Source of the DNA: Candidatus Koribacter versatilis Ellin345
GTDB lineage: Bacteria; Acidobacteriota; Terriglobia; Terriglobales; Acidobacteriaceae
DNA length: 64,000 nt
Direction of reading: 5' to 3'
Assembly (NCBI RefSeq): GCF_000014005.1
Contig: NC_008009.1
Span: 992,001 to 1,056,000, forward strand
A program made the position numbers and the translations under genes. Below the pieces are notes generated by a model. That model was not told the origin of the DNA and ran no database searches. It was given only the letters and a program-made list of their open reading frames with translations. Each line of letters starts with the position of its first letter. The stretch's first letter is position 1. Of the stretch, positions 53,425-62,099 are shown piece after piece.

Positions 53425-53699
53425 AGGACCTCCATCCAAGTGCAGAACTTCGCCGGTGACCTGCTTCACATCGGCTGCAGTTTTGCTGACACCCGAATTC
53501 CACCACTTCACTCCCTGCCGGGCTATTGAACGTTGGTATTGGCCATACCATCGGCCGACGATAAATGCGTTTGCACCCACCTTCGGGAAACTTCTCGACC
53601 CAACCGCGAGGGATTAAGGCTTCCGTCCGCTGGACGAAAGCGCCGCAAATGTAGAAAAATGTGGGTAATTCGAAATGGGCCCCGTGTGGAGGATGTTTA

Positions 53700-54362
53700 A
53701 TGAAGCGGCCCGTCCCCCCGATCTCTATCGCAGGTTCTCAGCTCGGCGACGTTCGTCACATCTGCGCGTTCTTCAACAGCGAAGAAGAGGAGTATCGCGT
53801 ATTGCTCCCCTTCATTCAGGATGGCTTCCGATGTGGCGACAAAGCCATCCACGTCGTGAATCCCGACCAAACGCCGCGACACCTGGATAGGCTCCGGACC
53901 GCCGAAATTAACGTCTCCGCAGCCCGCGACTGCGGACAGCTCGAAATTCACACCAGCACTGACACCTATCTCAGCGACGGAATTTTCGACCAGGACCGAA
54001 TGCTCGAGTCCTTCGAACGAATGGCCAGCGGCCACGCCGCAGGGTCCTACCCGCTCAGTCGCATCGTGTGCCGCATGGATTGGGCGAGCAACGATCCCTC
54101 GCACACCGCGGACCTCATTGAGTTTGAGTCGCGCGTCAACGACCTCTGGTGCCAACACGACGATGCCGTGATTTGCACCTATCACCTCTCCAAGTTCGGC
54201 GGCGCGACCGTCATCGACATTATGCGAACTCATCCCCTGGTGATCGTCGGCGGCGTCCTGCATCAAAACCCGTTTTATCTTCCGCCAGAAGCCTTCCTGC
54301 GTGAATATCGCGGACGCCGAGCGCGGCAAATGTCATCACGATCCTCATCCTCAGCCGCCTGA
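53700..54362 (+). CDS. Stand-alone MEDS domain protein
   Basis: 220 residues from ATG 53700, with GTGGAGGATG upstream. The whole protein is a MEDS (DcmR-type sensory) domain: GDVRHICAFFNSEEEEYRVLLPFIQDGFRCGDKAIHVVN, RTAEINVSAARDCGQLEIHTSTDTYL, DRMLESFERMAS and VICTYHLSKFGGATVIDIMRTHP. The last 20 residues are disordered. MEDS domains are thought to sense hydrocarbon-type ligands. It ends one base before the ATG of the histidine kinase, so the two are surely co-expressed. Confidence 0.88.
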   Translation: MKRPVPPISIAGSQLGDVRHICAFFNSEEEEYRVLLPFIQDGFRCGDKAIHVVNPDQTPRHLDRLRTAEINVSAARDCGQLEIHTSTDTYLSDGIFDQDRMLESFERMASGHAAGSYPLSRIVCRMDWASNDPSHTADLIEFESRVNDLWCQHDDAVICTYHLSKFGGATVIDIMRTHPLVIVGGVLHQNPFYLPPEAFLREYRGRRARQMSSRSSSSAA

Positions 54363-54363
54363 T

Positions 54364-56505
54364 ATGTCACAGAAAGTCGAACCCTCCGCCGAAGAAATCG
54401 GTCGTCTCCAGCGGTGTATCAGCGACCTCATTGGTGTCGTTGCACTTCCCACCATGTGGAGCGGCGGCGATCCTGAACAAGTCGCTCGTACGCTTCTCGA
54501 AACGCTGGAAGGCGTGCTCCAGTTGGACTTTGCTTTCCTTCGCCTTACGAATCCTCCGTCAGAGCTGCTGCGTACAAGCGCCCTGACGCCGGAGCAGGTT
54601 CGTGCGATCGTCGCCCGATCTCTGGACGACACCCCCAATGCAGTGTGTCGTGCCGAGCTTAGTTCGGGACGCGACATTTCGGCGATCTCCGTGCATCTCG
54701 GCTTGCACGGCGAATTCGGCGTACTCATCGTCGGGTCCCAACGCTTCGAGTTCCCCCAGCAAACCGAACGACTGTTGCTGAATGTGGCCGCGAACCAGGC
54801 AGCCATCGGTTTGCAAGAGGCACGCCGCTTCGGAGAGCAAAAGCGCATCGCTCGTGAACTTGACGACAAGGTAGCGCAGCGCACCCGAGAACTCGCTGAC
54901 GCGAACGAGGCCCTTCGCCACGAAATCGAAGATCGTAAGGAGATTGAAGCGCGCCTCCTCGAGAGTAAAGAACAGCAATACCACGTCCGAGTGGAGCTGC
55001 AAAAAGCGCTCGATGAAATCCGCAAGTCCGAAGCGAAGTTGCACCAGGTCATTGACACCATCCCCACCCTCGCCTGGTGCAACCTGCCCGACGGGCCCAA
55101 TGAGTTCCTCAGCAAACGATGGCACGAGTACACCGGACTCTCGCCGGAAGAATCGCATGGCTGGGGTTGGCAAACCGCGTTTCATCCTGAAGATCTGCCG
55201 GCGCTGATGAAAAAGTGGATGGAACTGATCGAGACCGGAGAACCGGACGAAATCGAATCGCGCCTCCGCCGTTACGACGGCGTTTATCGATGGTTCCTCA
55301 TCCGCGTCGAACCCTTCCGAGATGAGACCGGAACCATCGTGCGCTGGTACGGCACCAGCACCGATATCGAAGAACGCAAGCAGGCAGAAGAACGATCGCG
55401 CCGCAGCGAAGCATTCCTCGCTGAGGGTCTGAACCTTGCGCGTGTAGGAAACTTTTCCTGGCTCGTGGAAACCGACGACATCAAGTGGTCCGACCAGCTC
55501 TACCAGATTTTCGAATTTGAGCCCGGCCAGCCGATAACCTTCGAGAAAATTGGCTCTCGCGTACATCCCGACGACGTGCACACGTTGTACAACATGATCG
55601 AAAAGGCCCAGCGTAACGTGAGCGACTTTGAATATGAACATCGCTTGCTCATGCCGGATGGAAGCGTGAAGTATTTGCGCCTGGTAGCTCACGCCGGCCG
55701 CAACTCCGAACACCAAGTCGAGTACATCGGTGCGGTTCAGGATGTAACCCAGCGCCATCTCGCTGATGATGCCTTGGCGCGCGCGCGCTCGCAGTTGGCA
55801 AACGTGTCGCGGGTCACCAGTCTCGGCGTCCTGACTGCGTCCATCGCGCACGAGGTCAATCAGCCACTTTCGGGCATCATCACCAACGCCAGTACTTGCC
55901 TCAGGATGCTTTCCGCGGAACCGCCGAATGTCGAAGGCGCTCGCGAAACCGCACTGCGCACCATTCGCGACGGCAATCGCGCCGCCGACGTCATCTCCCG
56001 ATTGCGCACACTGTTCACGAGAAAGGACCGGTCCGCCGAGGCCGTCGATCTCAACGACGCGACCAAAGAGGTGATCGCACTTGCTTTGAATGAATTGCAC
56101 CGCGGAAAGGTGGTCTTGCGGCCGGAACTCGGAGATGACCTTCCACCCGTCATCGGTGATCGCGTCCAACTCCAGCAGGTGATCATGAACCTCATGCGCA
56201 ATGCCTCCGACGCGATGAGCACCATCCACGATCGTCCTCGGGATCTATTGATCCGCACCGAGTCGGACGGCGAGGCCGTACGCTTGAGCGTCACGGATTC
56301 CGGCGTAGGCTTCGATGCACAATCCGCCGACCGGCTCTTCGAGGCCTTCTATACAACCAAAAACGATGGTATGGGGATCGGCCTCTCCATCAGCCGCTCC
56401 ATCATCGAGGCCCACCAGGGGCGGCTCTGGGCAACACCGAACCAGGGCCCCGGCGCCACCTTCTGCTTTTCGCTTCCGTGCAGCACTGATACCAAAGTCC
56501 AATAG
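54364..56505 (+). CDS. GAF/PAS sensor histidine kinase, FixL-like
   Basis: About 713 residues from ATG 54364. A GAF-like region spans about 25-170 (VARTLLETLEGVLQLDFAFLRL), followed by a coiled coil (RIARELDDKVAQRTRELADAN), then two PAS/PAC domains (VIDTIPTLAWCNLPDGPNEFLSKRWHEYTG at about 240; ARVGNFSWLVETDDIKWSDQLYQIF at about 360). The H box is TASIAHEVNQPLSGIITNA (His about 496). The ATPase has MNLMRNASDAM, VTDSGVGFD and GMGIGLSISRSII. No membrane span. It forms a cluster with the MEDS protein and two response regulators. Confidence 0.92.
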   Translation: MSQKVEPSAEEIGRLQRCISDLIGVVALPTMWSGGDPEQVARTLLETLEGVLQLDFAFLRLTNPPSELLRTSALTPEQVRAIVARSLDDTPNAVCRAELSSGRDISAISVHLGLHGEFGVLIVGSQRFEFPQQTERLLLNVAANQAAIGLQEARRFGEQKRIARELDDKVAQRTRELADANEALRHEIEDRKEIEARLLESKEQQYHVRVELQKALDEIRKSEAKLHQVIDTIPTLAWCNLPDGPNEFLSKRWHEYTGLSPEESHGWGWQTAFHPEDLPALMKKWMELIETGEPDEIESRLRRYDGVYRWFLIRVEPFRDETGTIVRWYGTSTDIEERKQAEERSRRSEAFLAEGLNLARVGNFSWLVETDDIKWSDQLYQIFEFEPGQPITFEKIGSRVHPDDVHTLYNMIEKAQRNVSDFEYEHRLLMPDGSVKYLRLVAHAGRNSEHQVEYIGAVQDVTQRHLADDALARARSQLANVSRVTSLGVLTASIAHEVNQPLSGIITNASTCLRMLSAEPPNVEGARETALRTIRDGNRAADVISRLRTLFTRKDRSAEAVDLNDATKEVIALALNELHRGKVVLRPELGDDLPPVIGDRVQLQQVIMNLMRNASDAMSTIHDRPRDLLIRTESDGEAVRLSVTDSGVGFDAQSADRLFEAFYTTKNDGMGIGLSISRSIIEAHQGRLWATPNQGPGATFCFSLPCSTDTKVQ

Positions 56506-56537
56506 ACGCTTACCCGCGGCTGCTGCAAGCTACCCTC

Positions 56538-56930
56538 ATGAACTCAGGCCACGAGCAACCGTCGGAACGTGCGCTCGTGGTAGTCGTAGATGACGATGAA
56601 TCTGTACGAGAGTCGCTTCCGGATCTGCTCAAAGAATTCGGTTTTTCCGTCCGCGCATTTGCATCCGCAAAGGAGTTTCTGGAGTCTGACTGTAATGGTC
56701 GAACCAAGTGCCTCCTGCTCGATCTGGCGATGAATGGAATGTCGGGATTCGATCTTCAGCTCGAACTGAAAGCGCGTGGTCGCAAGGTTCCCATCATCTT
56801 TATTACGGGTCAAAAGGACGATGCTCTTCGCCTCCGTGCATTCCAACAGGGGGCTGCGGGGTTTCTGCTCAAACCCTTCAGCGACACGGATCTCCTGACG
56901 ACGCTTAACACCGCGATGGGAGCAAGTTAA
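56538..56930 (+). CDS. Single-domain response regulator
   Basis: 130 residues, receiver only. VVVVDDDESVRESLPDLLKEFGFSVRAFASAKEFL, phospho-Asp in CLLLDLAMNGMSGFDLQLEL, Thr in PIIFITGQ and Lys in AAGFLLKPFSDTDLLTTL. There is no output domain. It resembles FixJ receivers and is 32 bases after the kinase, so it is the likely direct partner, passing phosphate to another protein. Confidence 0.92.
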   Translation: MNSGHEQPSERALVVVVDDDESVRESLPDLLKEFGFSVRAFASAKEFLESDCNGRTKCLLLDLAMNGMSGFDLQLELKARGRKVPIIFITGQKDDALRLRAFQQGAAGFLLKPFSDTDLLTTLNTAMGAS

Positions 56931-56960
56931 TCAACAGTTCTCGTATTGAGAGATACAATC

Positions 56961-57637
56961 ATGATTTCGCGAGCATTTGGTTCAGACGTGAGACCAGCCT
57001 CGATGTCGTCCGTTCCTCCAACCTCTTCCGTCGTTTTCGTCGTAGATGACGACATCTCCGTGCGCGAATCGCTTGAGCTGCTGTTCGCCTCAGTCGGACT
57101 CAAAGCGCAGACATTTGCCTCTGCCCGCGCCTTCCTCGATCACCCGCGCGTCGCCGTGCCGAGCTGCCTCGTGCTCGATATCACCCTCCCCGGACTCAAC
57201 GGTCTCGAACTTCAACAGCGGATCGCCGACCGTCCCGGTTTGCCCATCATCTTCATTACCGGCCACGGCAGTGTGCCGCAAACCGTGCAGGCCATGAAGG
57301 CCGGCGCCGTCGAGTTCCTGACCAAGCCCTTCAACGATGAGGTGCTGCTCACTGCGGTCCGGCAGGCACTTGAGCGGAGCCGCGCTGCGCTGGCCCGCGA
57401 AGCGGAGTTACGGGATTTACATCGTCGCTATGAAACTCTGACCGCTCGCGAACGCCAGGTCATGGCCTTGGTCGCTTCCGGCCTCCTCAACAACAAGTCG
57501 GAGCGGAACTGGGCATCAGCGAAATCACCGTCAAGGCTCATCGCGGACAGGTAATGGAAAAGATGAAGGCCGACTCCCTCGCCGACTTGGTCCGCAAAGC
57601 CACAAACCTCCCCTTCAAAAACCCCCTGTCATCCTGA
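56961..57637 (+). pseudogene. FixJ-like response regulator with one-base frameshift in the HTH domain
   Basis: The receiver is complete: VVFVVDDDISVRESLELLFASVGL, phospho-Asp in SCLVLDITLPGLNGLELQQRI, PIIFITGHGSVP, FLTKPFNDEVLL. The LuxR-type HTH begins normally (LTARERQVMALVASGLLN). At about 57489-57496, CTCAACAACAAGTCGGAG lacks one A compared with the expected CTCAACAAACAAGTCGGAG, so the original frame runs into an early stop at 57552-57554. In the next frame the rest is intact: VGAELGISEITVKAHRGQVM, then EKMKADSLADLVRKATNLPFKNPLSS, with TGA at 57635-57637. It is therefore a recent loss of DNA binding or a sequencing error. The start may be 56961 or 57003. Confidence 0.85.
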
Positions 57638-57686
57638 GCGAAGAATCCGGACCCCGGTCCCGGATTCGCAGTCGAAGAGCCCCTAT
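57627..57686. repeat. Dispersed hairpin element, copy 2
   Basis: Left flank TGTCATCCTGAGCGAA, perfect centre hairpin GAATCCGG (57643-57650) / CCGGATTC (57660-57667), right flank GCAGTCGAAGAGCCCCTAT. It matches copy 1 at 3305-3354 in both flanks but not in the centre. A further partial right flank follows at about 57704-57728 (TTCGCAGTCGAGCGACCCCT after TA). The repeat supplies the stop codon of the frame-restored response regulator. Confidence 0.7.
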
Positions 57687-58005
57687 CGTCTCCGCTGCCC
57701 TTCGTATTCGCAGTCGAGCGACCCCTAACGCTCCGCGAATTTTTGCCCTCACAGATGGCTATTTAATAATCAGTAAACAAAATCTTTCAATTTCCATGTA
57801 CCACCTTTGCGGCAAACACGACGAAATAGAAAAATTTCCGCGCTCAGGGACGCTTTTCACGCGGTTTTGGGAAAAAAACATGGGAGCTGGAATGTTGACA
57901 AAAAACGGCATACTCTCGCAAATCATCAATAAACAAGCACTTAGAAAAGTTTGTTTACCAACTTATAACTTCGGGTTTCACCGTAAGTTTTCCCTGTTTC
58001 TTCGG
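57687..58005. other. AT-rich boundary between two-component cluster and tail-like cluster
   Basis: About 320 bases with no supported gene. From about 57740 it is much more AT-rich than its surroundings. GTAAACAAA (57773-57781) and TTTGTTTAC (57950-57958) form a 9-bp inverted repeat 168 bases apart. No intrinsic terminator was identified. Confidence 0.5.
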
Positions 58006-58512
58006 CTAACTTGGTATTGCGGAGCCCTGAATTTTGAAGGCAGCAATCGCATCGCTGGTCTTCTGCGTCTGCAAACTCTTGCCCAGCGCCTCCGCCGATT
58101 TCACCAGCGTCGGCAATTGCTCCTTTAAATCCGGCGACTTCTGCGCCAGCGCTTTCGCCTGCTCCGACTGCACCAGCGTAAGGAAGTTCTGGTACGCCGG
58201 CACCGCGACTGCATTCAGCGCCTCCAACTTTTCCCCCAACTGAAACAACGACGCCTGCGATTGCCCCGCAATCGCTGCCTGCCGCGAGATTGCGGGCGAT
58301 GCTTGCTCGGAAGCCCGCAGTGGTGGCGCGTTTGCGGGGATCGAGATCACGCTGCCTGCGGGCACAGTGGTCAAATCTTTTAGCTGAGGATTCGCCTGCA
58401 GCAGCGCGTCCTGCGCCTGCTTCGCGGTCTGTGCTGTCTTGTCAGGCAGTGTGAATAATCGCGTGACGAGGTCCTTCAAACTCTTATCGCCTTTGAAAGT
58501 TGCGTAGCTCAT
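58006..58512 (-). CDS. LysM-like small protein of a tail-like locus
   Basis: 168 residues, ATG at 58512 with AGAGG upstream, 11 bases after the DUF6519 gene. The first about 60 residues (SLKDLVTRLFTLPDKTAQTA, ...ALLQANPQLKDLTTVPAGSVISIPA) follow the LysM / tail-protein-X pattern, ending in the usual VPAGSVISIP. The rest is helical (LGEKLEALNAVAVPAYQNFL, ...LKEQLPTLVKSAEALGKSL). In contractile injection systems a LysM protein joins tube and baseplate parts. That assignment rests on context. Confidence 0.6.
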   Translation of the reverse strand: MSYATFKGDKSLKDLVTRLFTLPDKTAQTAKQAQDALLQANPQLKDLTTVPAGSVISIPANAPPLRASEQASPAISRQAAIAGQSQASLFQLGEKLEALNAVAVPAYQNFLTLVQSEQAKALAQKSPDLKEQLPTLVKSAEALGKSLQTQKTSDAIAAFKIQGSAIPS

Positions 58513-58523
58513 TTCAACCTCTC

Positions 58524-61500
58524 CTATGCGGTGATATTCAGTGGAGCCATGGCTGCAGGCATACCCGATGGCTGCACCTGGATGCCCATGGTAGTGATGT
58601 TGCCGATCACGGTGACCGCCGGTTTATCGCCCCCCGGCACAACCAGAATCATCGACGGTGGCGGCGCATTCGCAACGACCCCAGAGGCAGGGCCTTTCAC
58701 GCGGTTGCCCATTGCGATGATGGAGAGAGCTTCGATTTCGACGACGAGGTCGAGCCCGGAGTTGTTGGGATCGTCGAGGAAGCACTGGTTGTCGCTGAAC
58801 GTGCAGGTCTGGATGGAAGCGATCACCACCGTCCCAGGGAACGACGGCGTTGCGCCGCCGTAGGACTCGAAGAGATTGTCTTGCACGCTGACGACGTCGC
58901 CGGTCGCGAGGAGCGCGAGCCACGCGGACTTGTCTGGGGTCGCGGGCGGTGCAGTCGCACGACGAACGTTGTTGTCGGTGACATCCAGGCGTCCTAGTAC
59001 AGAGCACATGATGCCGCGCGATGGCGAAACGCTGGGGCCGGCGTCGGTGACCTGGTTGCCTGCGATGCGAACATCCATTCCAAGCAGGACGTAGATAGCG
59101 CGGCGGCTCGCCCCGGTGTCGCCAGTTTGGGGGCCGAGTTGCGCGATACGGTTTTCGCTGATGTTGGCATCGAGCGTGGCACGCACTTGAATTCCCGCGA
59201 TCTGCTTTGAGTCATTCGGTAGTTGCGCGACAGAAAGCAGTGAGTTCTGGACGATGTCGAGATCGATGTAAGCGCCGGAGAGCAAGATACCGTCGCCGCC
59301 GATCGAGGACATCTGGTTTTGCGCGATCAAGGTTGCGAGCATGTAGCTGCCTGTTGGTGAGAGGATGCCTGTTCCGGCGAGAGCATTGAGGCGGTTGCCG
59401 ACGATCTGGATGCCATAGATCGGCGTGAGCGTGGTGTCGGCGGCGAGATTCGTGGAGACCGTCGGGCCGGTGCTGCCGATAACGATGCCGTCGTTCTGCA
59501 TTGCCGGAAGTTGGTTCTGAAGCGCGGAGTCAGCGGCAGTGTCGTCGTACGAGATGGTCGCTCCGCCAGTTTGAGGTGCGGTGCCGGCGAGCAGGAACAC
59601 CGCGCCGTTGGCGACGGTGCGATAGATCTTGTAACTCTTCGCTCCGGAGAACGCCGCCCAAGCGAGAGTGGCATTCGACGGGCTGGAGACGATGACGGTC
59701 GCATTTGCGGTGAGCAATACCTCGCGGCCGGACGGCAGAAGCGCCGTGACCAGCCAGGAGTAGGTGGCTGCGGTGAGCCCGCCTTTGTTGTTCGCGCTGG
59801 TGTTGACACTCACGTCGGTTGTGGTGCGAGAGATCTCGTTGTTGAGGACTCGGGTTTGCGAAATATTGCAGATGACGGCGGCATCGTAAGCAGCCGTATC
59901 GGATGCGGTGGCGGCGGTGATCTGGAAGGTATTGGATTCGACAGTGACGTCGAGACCAGTGCCGATGAGCGTGAATCCGCTAGCCGCCTGGACGAAGTTC
60001 TTCGCAAACCGAACTTCCGATGCCAGCAAACTCGCGGGACCGGAGCAGTTGAAAGCTGCATTGGTGCAGTAGAACTGGTTTTCTTCGGCGAGGAATTGCA
60101 TAACCGCGAGCTTCTCGGCGTGAACCGCAACGCCGGTGTCAACGTTGGTGAAGAGATTTTCGCGGAGGGTGCAGTTGAGAATGATGGTGTCGGCGAGAGC
60201 GACTCCGGCGGAAAGTTGCCGCTGATCGGCAGCAGTCCCGAACGCGCAATGCTCCACGCGCACGTAAGCGCTTTGCGCAATGACGAGCGCGACAGGTCCG
60301 GAGATGAAGGCGCCGGTATCGCTGAACGAAGCTCCACCTGAGAAGGCGATTGCGTCAATGTCGATGTCAACGGCGTTTTGCACGCGCATGATGGCGTTGG
60401 TTTCGAACTGTCCGGTGGGCACGAGCGTTGGCAGCCCATGGCCTTCAATTGCAAGGTTCACGGCTGCGGCATTTCCGCCGCCGATGTTGATTGTTGACGC
60501 GACGTTGTAAACGCCCGGGCCGAGACAGACCTTCCCACCACCCTGGCCAAGTACGAAGTCGATGGCTTGCTGGATCGTCCAGCTACCGCCGTTGTGGGTA
60601 TCGGCAGTGACGCAGGATTGGCAGTCGCAGCCGGATTCGCCGCCGCCGCCAGATTGCGGAGGCCATTCAATCCGGCAATCGGTTGCAGAGTCAGGCAGGG
60701 TGAGCACGGAAAGACGAGCGTAGTGGTGATGGATTCCGAGTGGCGGCGCTTCGACGAGTTTCTCGACGGTGCCGTCTACGGTGCGTGCTGCGAAATTCCA
60801 GTAGTCCGCGACGTGAAAGGCGCCAGTGCCGGGATTCAAGTCGAACGAAACGGTCACGCCGTTTTCGAGGATGAGTGCGGTTCCGGGCGACGGAACGGGG
60901 ATAGCGCCGGTACTGACGGAGGCGTCGAGATCGGTCCATTGGGTAGTGCCGTCGCTCTGGAAGACTTTGCCGCTCTGGTCCCATTTCACCACGCGCGTAT
61001 GGCGGGTGGGATCGGTGAGGTTGTTGGCGTCGACGGGGAAACTTGCCGCTGGAAGAGCTGCCGACAGCTTGATGGTGTTATTGGAATCCGTGACGAGCAG
61101 GACCTGGCGCAATTCGCCGTGCTGACCGTTGAGTTCGAGCCAATCATCGGTGATTTCGACCCAATCATTCGCGTTGAAGCGAAGAACGTTGTCCCGCCCG
61201 GTGGATTGCACGGTGAGCACGGTGCCCCCCTGCGAGATGCCCATGACCGGGGTGGCTACAGACGCGTTGTTGCGTGACCACTTAAAGGTTGCGGGCGTGC
61301 TCGATGTCGCGGCCTCATGGATCTCAACGCGATAGAGTTGGTTCTCCATGCCGGTGAAACCGGTGTTCGGCGCCAGGCAGCACGGACCGGAGGGCGATGA
61401 TTGTACGACGCCGGTACTCAGGCGTCCGGCCGAAGGCTGAATGAGCGCGGACCACGCCGTGATGTCGTCGTCGGCGGTAGTGCAGGTGACGCCGGAGGTT

Positions 61501-62087
61501 TTGCTCACGTCGAGGAGGCGAACCTGCCACACAGTTTGAATTCGGCCGGTGGTATCAACGCTGACGGCCTTCTCGATGAGATCGGGATCCTCGAGGAAGG
61601 TCAGGCAGCGCTGCCAGACGTCGAGATAGACCATGAAGGGGCCGCCGCTGGTAGGGAACGGCGCTTGGGTGGCAATGCCGGGGAAGTACGGTTGCTGCAG
61701 ATAGTCGAGAGGATTTGCGCCGACGAGTTCATCGAGTGCGGGGTCCCAGTCGGGCTGTGCGCCGGGAGCAGGAGGATTCGGCGGAATCCAACCACCGGAT
61801 TGCGGGACCGGCAGGCCATGGTTCTCGGCCAATAGACCGTCAACGTACATGCGTCCGACGCCGATGCTGACGGAGCCCGCGGTCGGCTTTATCAGGAATG
61901 CGTTCGGTGTGGTGGACGGATAAACTGCATGGCCGAAACAGTCGTACGTGCCCGCACGGATTCGGCGCGCCAATTCGGCTAGCCACTCGTTCCAATCGGA
62001 ATCGAGTTGCACGCGGCCCTGTTGCATGACCACGCTGCTGAAGTCCTTCCACGGATCGAAGGTGACGCGGCTGATGTCGAAACTCAT
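58524..62087 (-). CDS. DUF6519 protein with right-handed beta-helix
   Basis: 1187 residues. The N-terminal about 300 residues match DUF6519: FDISRVTFDPWKDFSSVVMQ, then QGRVQLDSDWNEWLAELARR. A Cys-rich junction CDCQSCVTADTHNGGSWTIQQAIDFVLGQGGGKVCLGPGVYNV (about 490-535) opens a parallel beta-helix with repeated N-rich turns (VENNTF-, VLNNEI-, IAGNQV-, VTDNNV-type) to about 1130, interrupted by a fibronectin-like insert (SYKIYRTVANGAVFLLAGTAP). No signal peptide. DUF6519 genes often lie near tail-like proteins, so this may be a spike, fibre or surface-binding part. Neighbours are 12 bases upstream and 11 bases downstream on the same strand. Confidence 0.8.
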   Translation of the reverse strand: MSFDISRVTFDPWKDFSSVVMQQGRVQLDSDWNEWLAELARRIRAGTYDCFGHAVYPSTTPNAFLIKPTAGSVSIGVGRMYVDGLLAENHGLPVPQSGGWIPPNPPAPGAQPDWDPALDELVGANPLDYLQQPYFPGIATQAPFPTSGGPFMVYLDVWQRCLTFLEDPDLIEKAVSVDTTGRIQTVWQVRLLDVSKTSGVTCTTADDDITAWSALIQPSAGRLSTGVVQSSPSGPCCLAPNTGFTGMENQLYRVEIHEAATSSTPATFKWSRNNASVATPVMGISQGGTVLTVQSTGRDNVLRFNANDWVEITDDWLELNGQHGELRQVLLVTDSNNTIKLSAALPAASFPVDANNLTDPTRHTRVVKWDQSGKVFQSDGTTQWTDLDASVSTGAIPVPSPGTALILENGVTVSFDLNPGTGAFHVADYWNFAARTVDGTVEKLVEAPPLGIHHHYARLSVLTLPDSATDCRIEWPPQSGGGGESGCDCQSCVTADTHNGGSWTIQQAIDFVLGQGGGKVCLGPGVYNVASTINIGGGNAAAVNLAIEGHGLPTLVPTGQFETNAIMRVQNAVDIDIDAIAFSGGASFSDTGAFISGPVALVIAQSAYVRVEHCAFGTAADQRQLSAGVALADTIILNCTLRENLFTNVDTGVAVHAEKLAVMQFLAEENQFYCTNAAFNCSGPASLLASEVRFAKNFVQAASGFTLIGTGLDVTVESNTFQITAATASDTAAYDAAVICNISQTRVLNNEISRTTTDVSVNTSANNKGGLTAATYSWLVTALLPSGREVLLTANATVIVSSPSNATLAWAAFSGAKSYKIYRTVANGAVFLLAGTAPQTGGATISYDDTAADSALQNQLPAMQNDGIVIGSTGPTVSTNLAADTTLTPIYGIQIVGNRLNALAGTGILSPTGSYMLATLIAQNQMSSIGGDGILLSGAYIDLDIVQNSLLSVAQLPNDSKQIAGIQVRATLDANISENRIAQLGPQTGDTGASRRAIYVLLGMDVRIAGNQVTDAGPSVSPSRGIMCSVLGRLDVTDNNVRRATAPPATPDKSAWLALLATGDVVSVQDNLFESYGGATPSFPGTVVIASIQTCTFSDNQCFLDDPNNSGLDLVVEIEALSIIAMGNRVKGPASGVVANAPPPSMILVVPGGDKPAVTVIGNITTMGIQVQPSGMPAAMAPLNITA

Positions 62088-62099
62088 GGCTGGTTCCTC

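Noticed and set aside
54559-56229. A 556-codon open frame antisense to the FixL-like kinase
   Set aside because: It lies wholly inside a well-supported kinase gene, has no recognisable domain, and high-GC genes commonly give long antisense frames.
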